Positions 8,033 through 14,435 of a DNA stretch of 14,435 nt are shown one piece after another (positions within the stretch are counted from its first letter, which is position 1; each line of letters opens with the position of its first letter). Source of the DNA: Bacillota bacterium (GTDB lineage Bacteria > Bacillota > DTU030 > DUMP01). The DNA lies in the NCBI GenBank assembly GCA_012735455.1, contig JAAYHG010000115.1, positions 1 through 14,435 on the forward strand, written 5' to 3'. The position numbers and the translations under genes are program-made. Below the pieces are notes generated by a model. The model made no database searches. It worked only from the letters and a program-made list of their open reading frames with translations, and had not been told where the DNA came from.

Positions 8033-8898
8033 ACTGGGGACAGGCCAAGAACTTGTTGATAGTGGCTTTTGTTATCCTCGATTTGATTTTGGTTTCTCTA
8101 TACCTGGATATACGGCGTTATGCACCCGGCCATTCGGCAGCCGGTCAGGCAGAGCCAGAGCTTGTAGCTCACCTGGCAGAGAATAACATAACCTTGGCAG
8201 CGGAGCTTCCCTGGGAGGTCCCGAGCCTGCCTCTCCTTCGGGTAGGCATAGAAAAGCAGAATCCCTACCCTATAGCCCTCAGTTTCTTCGGTACCCTGAC
8301 GGAAGTTAATGTGATCCGCCCTGAGGATCCTCTGTTGGAACTGGTCTTCACCCGTGATCAGGAGGAATTGCTCTTTTACACCAGTGGAGTCAATGTATAT
8401 ACCCACAGGGGACTGGATCGTAGTCCCAGTGACCAGACTGCCGTCCAGGCCGAAAAGCAGGCTCAGAATTTCTTAGCCACCCACGGTGGCTCTGAAGGAC
8501 TTACCTTGATTCGCACGGTTCCTTACCGGCGTCAGGGAACATATTTGGTAGAGTTTGGGCAAAGCTACAAAGGGTTTCCTCTGGTAGGCGCGAGCGGAGC
8601 AGTGTTGGTGGTTACACCGGAGGGGGTTGAGAATTACTGGCGGCGTTTCCTGAACGTACTAGGCGAAAGTGGTGAGCCTCGGGCCGTGATTACGGCAGCA
8701 GAAGCCTTGTCGGCTTTGGCCTTGCAGCGGCCGCGGCCCGAGGCCATACCTCTTACGGTAAGGGAGGTGGTCTTAGGTTACTTGAATCGTGTTTACAATG
8801 CTGACGAGTGGGAAGCGGCACCGGTTTGGCGCATTTGGACTGGCGGGGATTCCTATTTTTACATTAACGCCTTCACCGGAGAACTGGAGACCTCTTGA
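8029..8898 (+). CDS. yycI: WalK accessory regulator YycI (WalI)
   Basis: The TTG start forms a TTGA four-base overlap with the yycH stop, and a GGGGGTGAG stretch just upstream can serve as ribosome site. The 289-residue product begins MNWGQAKNLLIVAFVILDL, closely like the B. subtilis YycI N-terminus (MDW...K...FL-ILD). It has one membrane helix (about 8-27), then an extracytoplasmic domain with the two-lobed YycI pattern: GVNVYTHRG near the middle, YLVEFGQSYKGFPLVGASG, and a C-terminal WRIWTGGDSYFYINAFTGELE-like end. It is expected to pair with YycH and modulate WalK. It ends the walRKHI group; the next gene has its own promoter. No terminator hairpin is visible after the TGA. Confidence 0.88.
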   Translation: MNWGQAKNLLIVAFVILDLILVSLYLDIRRYAPGHSAAGQAEPELVAHLAENNITLAAELPWEVPSLPLLRVGIEKQNPYPIALSFFGTLTEVNVIRPEDPLLELVFTRDQEELLFYTSGVNVYTHRGLDRSPSDQTAVQAEKQAQNFLATHGGSEGLTLIRTVPYRRQGTYLVEFGQSYKGFPLVGASGAVLVVTPEGVENYWRRFLNVLGESGEPRAVITAAEALSALALQRPRPEAIPLTVREVVLGYLNRVYNADEWEAAPVWRIWTGGDSYFYINAFTGELETS

Positions 8899-8935
8899 GA
8901 CTGGTCAAATTTGTAACAAGCATAAAGATAATTGT

Positions 8936-8965
8936 TTGATCCACGCTTTTTCCTTATGCTATAAT
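8936..8965 (+). promoter_or_regulatory. sigma-A type promoter with extended -10, V-ATPase operon
   Basis: A -35 element TTGATC (8936-8941) and a perfect -10 TATAAT (8960-8965) are separated by 18 bases. A TG at 8957-8958 gives the extended -10 TGnTATAAT. The surrounding 8899-9000 stretch is clearly more AT-rich than the genes. Transcription would start near 8972, about 50 bases before the first ATPase codon. This is the only strong promoter I could see in the window. Confidence 0.75.
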
Positions 8966-8987
8966 TTTCCCGTATAGGTCTTTTAGC

Positions 8988-9003
8988 CAAGTTATCCAAC
9001 TTG
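8988..9003 (+). promoter_or_regulatory. inverted repeat in V-ATPase leader
   Basis: CAAGTT and AACTTG form a perfect six-base dyad around the four-base loop ATCC, between the predicted transcription start and the ribosome site of the first ATPase gene. It could fold as a small hairpin in the leader or act as an operator half-site pair. No U-run follows, so it is not a terminator. Function is unproven. Confidence 0.4.
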
Positions 9004-9007
9004 TGAA

Positions 9008-9018
9008 AGAGGTGGTGA
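9008..9018 (+). promoter_or_regulatory. ribosome binding site deciding the ATPase subunit H start
   Basis: AGAGGTGGTGA stands five bases before TTG 9024. The in-frame GTG at 9003 lies upstream of it, within the leader dyad, and would add an atypical hydrophobic extension, so TTG 9024 is preferred. Confidence 0.65.
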
Positions 9019-9023
9019 TATTT

Positions 9024-9336
9024 TTGGCAATTGAAGCCCTGCGTACCGTGCGGGAGACGGAAGCTAGCGCAGTGGAGCTAAGACGTGCTGCTCGTGATGA
9101 GGCCAGGAAAATCCTTGAACAGGCTGAGGCAGAGGGCGAGGCCCTTATTGAGCGGGAGATAAGTCAAGCTCATGCCGAAGCCGGGGCCATCATCGCACAG
9201 GCAGAGGCAGAAGCTACCCGGGAAGCCGACCCCATTCGGGCGGAGGCAAAGACAATCAGTGCTTGCATCCGGCAGGAAGCAGCGGGGCACCTACCTTCAG
9301 CTGTAGCACACATTGTGGAGAGGATAGTGAAAGCCC

Positions 9337-9350
<14 letters not shown>
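9024..9350 (+). CDS. ntpF: V-type ATPase subunit H/G (peripheral stalk)
   Basis: With TTG 9024 the protein has 108 residues and begins MAIEALRTVRETE, matching the MxIEAIxxIRxxE start of archaeal and bacterial subunit H (AhaH; NtpF in E. hirae; G-like). Almost the whole length is charged, Ala/Glu-rich coiled coil (about 5-85), followed by a short end ending in VERIVKAHGRS. It should pair with subunit E to form the peripheral stalk that holds the catalytic head against rotation. The sequence is low in complexity, so family assignment leans on position: first gene of an H-I-K-E-C-F-A operon, directly after the promoter. Its 3' end overlaps subunit I by 14 bases. Confidence 0.85.
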
Positions 9351-11792
<2,442 letters not shown>

Positions 11793-12398
11793 ATGGCAGG
11801 AATTGAAGCCTTAGCAAACCGTATTCGCGAACGGGCTGAGGCTGAGGCTGAGGCCATTCGAGCCGAAGCCCTGGCTGAGAGGGAAAAGATACTGGCGAAA
11901 GCCCAGGCACGGGCCGGGAAAGAACGCGAGGCTATCCTGAACCGTGCTCAGACAGTGGCGGCCGAAAAAAAGCGGCGCATCATTGCCACCGCCGAGATGG
12001 AGGCCCGTCAAGAACAGCTAAAGGCTAAGGAAGAAATGATAGATAAAGCCTTTGACCTCGCCCTGGCAAAACTGCGGGACCTTCCTGCAGCCGAGTATCA
12101 GGCCCTGCTCCTTCCCCTTGTGGTGGCTGCAGCAGAAACCGGGAACGAAGAGTTTATTGTGGCTGCGGCGGACCGGGAACGTCTTGGACCGGACTTTCTC
12201 GCCCGGGTTAACCAGCAGCTAGTCAAGGAAGGGAAGGTGGGCAACCTAACCTATGCCCAGGAAACACGCCCGTTGGAGGGTGGTTTCATCCTGCGCTCCG
12301 GAGGTGTAGATAACAACTACTCCTTTGAGCTGATCCTAAAGCTGAGCAGGGATGAACTAGAGCAGGAAGTGGCTGCCATCCTCTTTCCCGCTAGCTGA
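11793..12398 (+). CDS. ntpE: V-type ATPase subunit E (peripheral stalk)
   Basis: The ATG comes immediately after the subunit K stop, with AGGGGAG (11778-11784) as ribosome site. The 201-residue protein matches the family length. Residues 1 to about 100 form a long charged coiled coil, rich in Ala, Glu and Arg. The remainder is the globular E domain, with the conserved LEGGFILRSGGVDNNYSFE pattern near its end (about 165-183). It pairs with the H/G subunit and binds the top of the A/B head. A three-copy hexamer in the DNA near the 5' end encodes an AEAEAE stretch. Confidence 0.93.
   Translation: MAGIEALANRIRERAEAEAEAIRAEALAEREKILAKAQARAGKEREAILNRAQTVAAEKKRRIIATAEMEARQEQLKAKEEMIDKAFDLALAKLRDLPAAEYQALLLPLVVAAAETGNEEFIVAAADRERLGPDFLARVNQQLVKEGKVGNLTYAQETRPLEGGFILRSGGVDNNYSFELILKLSRDELEQEVAAILFPAS
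11835..11852 (+). repeat. three perfect GCTGAG hexamers within the subunit E gene
   Basis: Three head-to-tail copies of GCTGAG encode Ala-Glu three times in the coiled coil. Loss or gain of a unit would keep the reading frame. Confidence 0.8.
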
Positions 12399-12410
12399 TT
12401 GCGGGCTGGG

Positions 12411-12421
12411 AAAGGAGGCGG
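12411..12421 (+). promoter_or_regulatory. ribosome binding site deciding the subunit C start
   Basis: AAAGGAGGCGG, a near-perfect Shine-Dalgarno sequence, ends four bases before TTG 12426. The in-frame TTG at 12399 lies upstream of it, so the longer reading is unlikely. Confidence 0.75.
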
Positions 12422-12425
12422 AGAA

Positions 12426-13448
12426 TTGAAAGGTGACAAAACTGTCTATGCTTATGCAGTTGCCCGGGTACGGGCTTTGGAGATAAATCTTCTCGACCGC
12501 AGTAAGATCGACCGTATGGTGGAGGCCAAAGATGCTGCCGAAGCCCTCAAGGTCCTATGCGAGACCAGCTACTCCACCGCTGCTAGTCAGCTTGCCAATG
12601 TTTACGATTATGAGACTATCCTGCGCCAGGAAATCGCTGCTGTGCGGGAGCTCTTTTGGAAAATCTCGCCCCACCCTGAGCTAACAGATCTTTTCTTCTT
12701 GAGGTACGACGTACTTAACCTAAAGTTGCTTCTAAAAGCCAAGTACCTGGATCAAGACGTGAAGGACCTCTTGATTCCTGCCGGCACACTGTCACCGGAA
12801 CATCTAGCTACCATAGTAGCCGAGGGTAATTGGAAGCTACTACCGGAGGAGCTGGCACAGGCGGTGCGGGAGATTGAGGGGCTTATGGCGGAGGCGCCGG
12901 ACCCGCAACAGGTAGATACCCTGCTGGACAAGGCCCATTACAGCTATCTTCTCAGGATACTGCGGCAGCAGGGAGAAGACTTTCTGGTTGATTTAATCAC
13001 TGTTCAGGTGGATCTTATCAACATCAGGACTTTTGTCCGCGTTCGCCACGTGGCGGGCGGAGATGCTGTCCGTGTGCGCGAGCTTCTGCCAGCAGTTCTT
13101 ATTCCAGGGGGAAAGCTCAAACTGGACTTTTTCCTGGGTCAGGTGGAAGAGCAGCTTTCGGCCTTTGCGGACCGTTTTGCCAAGGAGCCCATTGGCCCTG
13201 TGGTTACAGAAGGGCTGGCTGCCTGGCAGCGTGAGGGAAGTCTTGCCCGTTACGAAAAGCTGATGGATGATTTCCTTATCAACTATGTCAAGAAATCGCG
13301 GCTCGTCGCCTTTGGTGTCGAACCGCTGGTGGCCTACCTCTGGGCCAAAGAGAACGAGACCAAGCTCATTCGCATGATCATGGTAGGCAAGATCAACGGC
13401 CTTCCAGTGGATGAGATCAGGGAAAGGCTGCGTGATGTCTATGCCTAA
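12426..13448 (+). CDS. ntpC: V-type ATPase subunit C (d-type, central axis to ring link)
   Basis: The TTG start at 12426 gives 340 residues beginning MKGDKTVYAYAVARVRALE, matching the family's YxYxxARVRALE opening. Subunit C is a helical, funnel-shaped protein that joins the D/F axle to the membrane ring. Family-like stretches include KIDRMVEAKDAAEALKVL near the start, the FFLRYDVLNLKLLLKAKY helix about a quarter of the way in, the central VDLINIRTFVRVRH, and a C-terminal YLWAKENETKLIRMIMVGK. The gene stands 27 bases after subunit E, the widest gap inside the operon, and its 3' end overlaps the subunit F gene by 14 bases. Confidence 0.92.
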   Translation: MKGDKTVYAYAVARVRALEINLLDRSKIDRMVEAKDAAEALKVLCETSYSTAASQLANVYDYETILRQEIAAVRELFWKISPHPELTDLFFLRYDVLNLKLLLKAKYLDQDVKDLLIPAGTLSPEHLATIVAEGNWKLLPEELAQAVREIEGLMAEAPDPQQVDTLLDKAHYSYLLRILRQQGEDFLVDLITVQVDLINIRTFVRVRHVAGGDAVRVRELLPAVLIPGGKLKLDFFLGQVEEQLSAFADRFAKEPIGPVVTEGLAAWQREGSLARYEKLMDDFLINYVKKSRLVAFGVEPLVAYLWAKENETKLIRMIMVGKINGLPVDEIRERLRDVYA

Positions 13449-13767
13449 GATTGCGGTAATCGGTGACCGCGACTCTATACTTGGTTTCAAGGCTGTGGGA
13501 GTAACCACCTTCCCAGTCACTGCTGCGGAAGAGGTGACAGGGGCCTTGCGCCAGGTGTTTGGCGGGGATTACGGCGTGGTATTTATTACGGAACAGGCTG
13601 CAGTACAAGCCGGTGACGTGATTAAAGAATATAGTGAGAGAAATACCCCCATCCTGATTCCAATCCCCAGCAGCCGCGGCAGCCTAGGATTAGGAATGCA
13701 GAGGATCAGGGGCAGCGTCGAGAAGGCTGTGGGCGCGGACATCTTATTTGGGAAAGAGGGTAGGTAA
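13435..13767 (+). CDS. ntpG: V-type ATPase subunit F (central axis)
   Basis: The ATG at 13435 stands seven bases after AGGGAAAGG (13419-13427). An ATG at 13441 is also possible and would begin right at MPKIAVIGD. The 110-residue length is typical. The IAVIGDRDSILGFKAVGV opening, the central GVVFITEQAA and the ILIPIPSSRGSLGLG stretch are hallmarks of this small Rossmann-like subunit, which binds subunit D to form the rotating shaft and can regulate ATP hydrolysis. The symbol follows the E. hirae naming, in which ntpG encodes this subunit; other annotations call it atpF. It overlaps subunit C and stops two bases before subunit A. Confidence 0.93.
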   Translation: MSMPKIAVIGDRDSILGFKAVGVTTFPVTAAEEVTGALRQVFGGDYGVVFITEQAAVQAGDVIKEYSERNTPILIPIPSSRGSLGLGMQRIRGSVEKAVGADILFGKEGR

Positions 13768-13769
13768 GT

Positions 13770-14435
13770 TTGGCTGTTGGCAGGATAACCAAAGTCTCCG
13801 GCCCTCTGGTAGTGGCCGAAGGCATGCAAGAAGCCAAAATGTACGACGTGGTCCGGGTCAGCGAGGCGCGCCTGATCGGTGAGGTTATCGAGCTCCACGG
13901 CGACCGGGCATTTATCCAGGTGTACGAGGAAACCGGTGGCGTGGGTCCAGGCGAACCGGTGTACTTGACAGGAATGCCCCTGTCTGTGGAGTTAGGACCC
14001 GGTCTTATTGAGTCTATCTACGACGGTATTCAGCGTCCCCTGGACGTGATCCGAGAAAAAGTGGGTGACCGCATCAGCCGCGGGGTGGAGGCATACGCCC
14101 TCAACCGGGAAAAGAAATGGCAGTTTGTCCCCCGCGCCAAGGTAGGGGATAAGGTTGCTGCAGGTGACATCCTGGGCACTGTCCAAGAGACGGAGCTTGT
14201 GGAACACCGCATCATGGTGCCTCCAGGAGTGGAGGGTACTGTGACGGAAATCTTCAGCGGTGAAGCTACCGTTGTGGACACTATTGCCAAGATCGAGACG
14301 GCAGATGGGGTGCGCGAACTTAGCATGATGCAGCGCTGGCCAGTGCGCCAAGGGCGGCCGCACAAGGAAAAGCTTCCTCCTCAGGAGATCATGGTAACTG
14401 GTCAGCGGGTTATTGATATGTTCTTCCCTGTAGCC
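13770..14435 (+). CDS. ntpA: V-type ATPase catalytic subunit A, 5' part (cut by window end)
   Basis: The TTG at 13770 follows GAGGG (13756-13760) and the frame stays open to the last base, giving 222 residues. The start MAVGRITKVSGPLVVAEGM is the N-terminal beta-barrel of subunit A. Next come LIGEVIELHGDRAFIQVYEET, YDGIQRPLD, the bulge domain insertion typical of A but absent from B (about residues 115-185, with KVGDKVAAGDILG and the MVPPGVEGTV turn), and RWPVRQGRP. The visible end, GQRVIDMFFPVA, lies just before where the Walker A P-loop should be, so the nucleotide site is outside the window. Subunits B and D would be expected next. This is the ATP-hydrolysing (or synthesising) subunit of the head. 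Confidence 0.95.
   Translation, partial: MAVGRITKVSGPLVVAEGMQEAKMYDVVRVSEARLIGEVIELHGDRAFIQVYEETGGVGPGEPVYLTGMPLSVELGPGLIESIYDGIQRPLDVIREKVGDRISRGVEAYALNREKKWQFVPRAKVGDKVAAGDILGTVQETELVEHRIMVPPGVEGTVTEIFSGEATVVDTIAKIETADGVRELSMMQRWPVRQGRPHKEKLPPQEIMVTGQRVIDMFFPVA

Noticed and set aside
8912..8917. TGTAAC, resembling a WalR half-site, upstream of the V-ATPase promoter.
   Set aside because: WalR sites need a second TGTWAH five bases on; here the sequence at that place is TAAAGA.
8915..8936. AACAA...TTGTT inverted repeat after yycI as a terminator.
   Set aside because: Only five AT-rich base pairs with a 12-base loop and no U-run, and it overlaps the -35 element.
12993..13520. Antisense open frame of 175 codons across the subunit C and F genes.
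   Set aside because: It lies opposite two well-recognised ATPase genes and has no family features of its own.

Overview
The window reads as a moderately GC-rich Bacillota (Firmicutes) chromosome, most likely a clostridial or Moorella/Desulfotomaculum-type anaerobe. Three things point there: a GerMN-domain cluster, a WalRK two-component system with its accessory proteins YycH and YycI, and a prokaryotic V-type ATPase operon. All genes are on the + strand and packed tightly, with many TTG/GTG starts and several short overlaps. I cannot name the species. No RNA genes, insertion sequences, CRISPR arrays or convincing rho-independent terminators were seen, and no stretch over 300 bases lacks a gene.

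Region 1 (1-4212) encodes cell-surface proteins. It holds the 3' end of a GerMN protein; a GerMN lipoprotein fused to an FG-GAP/VCBS-type propeller; a lipoprotein that is a six-repeat NHL propeller; and a membrane-anchored zinc metallopeptidase of the peptidase MA-like type (HEFTH...E).

Region 2 (4262-8898) is walR-walK-yycH-yycI. This is the essential envelope-homeostasis two-component system of low-GC Gram-positives, with its two single-pass membrane regulators. The genes abut or overlap and are probably one transcript. The MBL-fold gene walJ, usual in Bacillus, does not follow.

Region 3 (8899-14435) starts with the one clear promoter in the window, an extended -10 sigma-A type site, followed by a small dyad in the leader. 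The V-ATPase genes follow in the order H(G)-I-K-E-C-F-A, with A cut off by the window end just before its Walker A loop. The K proteolipid carries, at matching spacing, the side chains that bind Na+ in the Enterococcus hirae NtpK ring, so the enzyme may be sodium coupled.

No wholly unknown system is evident. The most unusual parts are the surface-propeller/peptidase cluster next to walRK, a WalK whose cytoplasmic PAS domain lacks the zinc-binding histidines known from S. aureus, and the predicted Na+ specificity of the ATPase.
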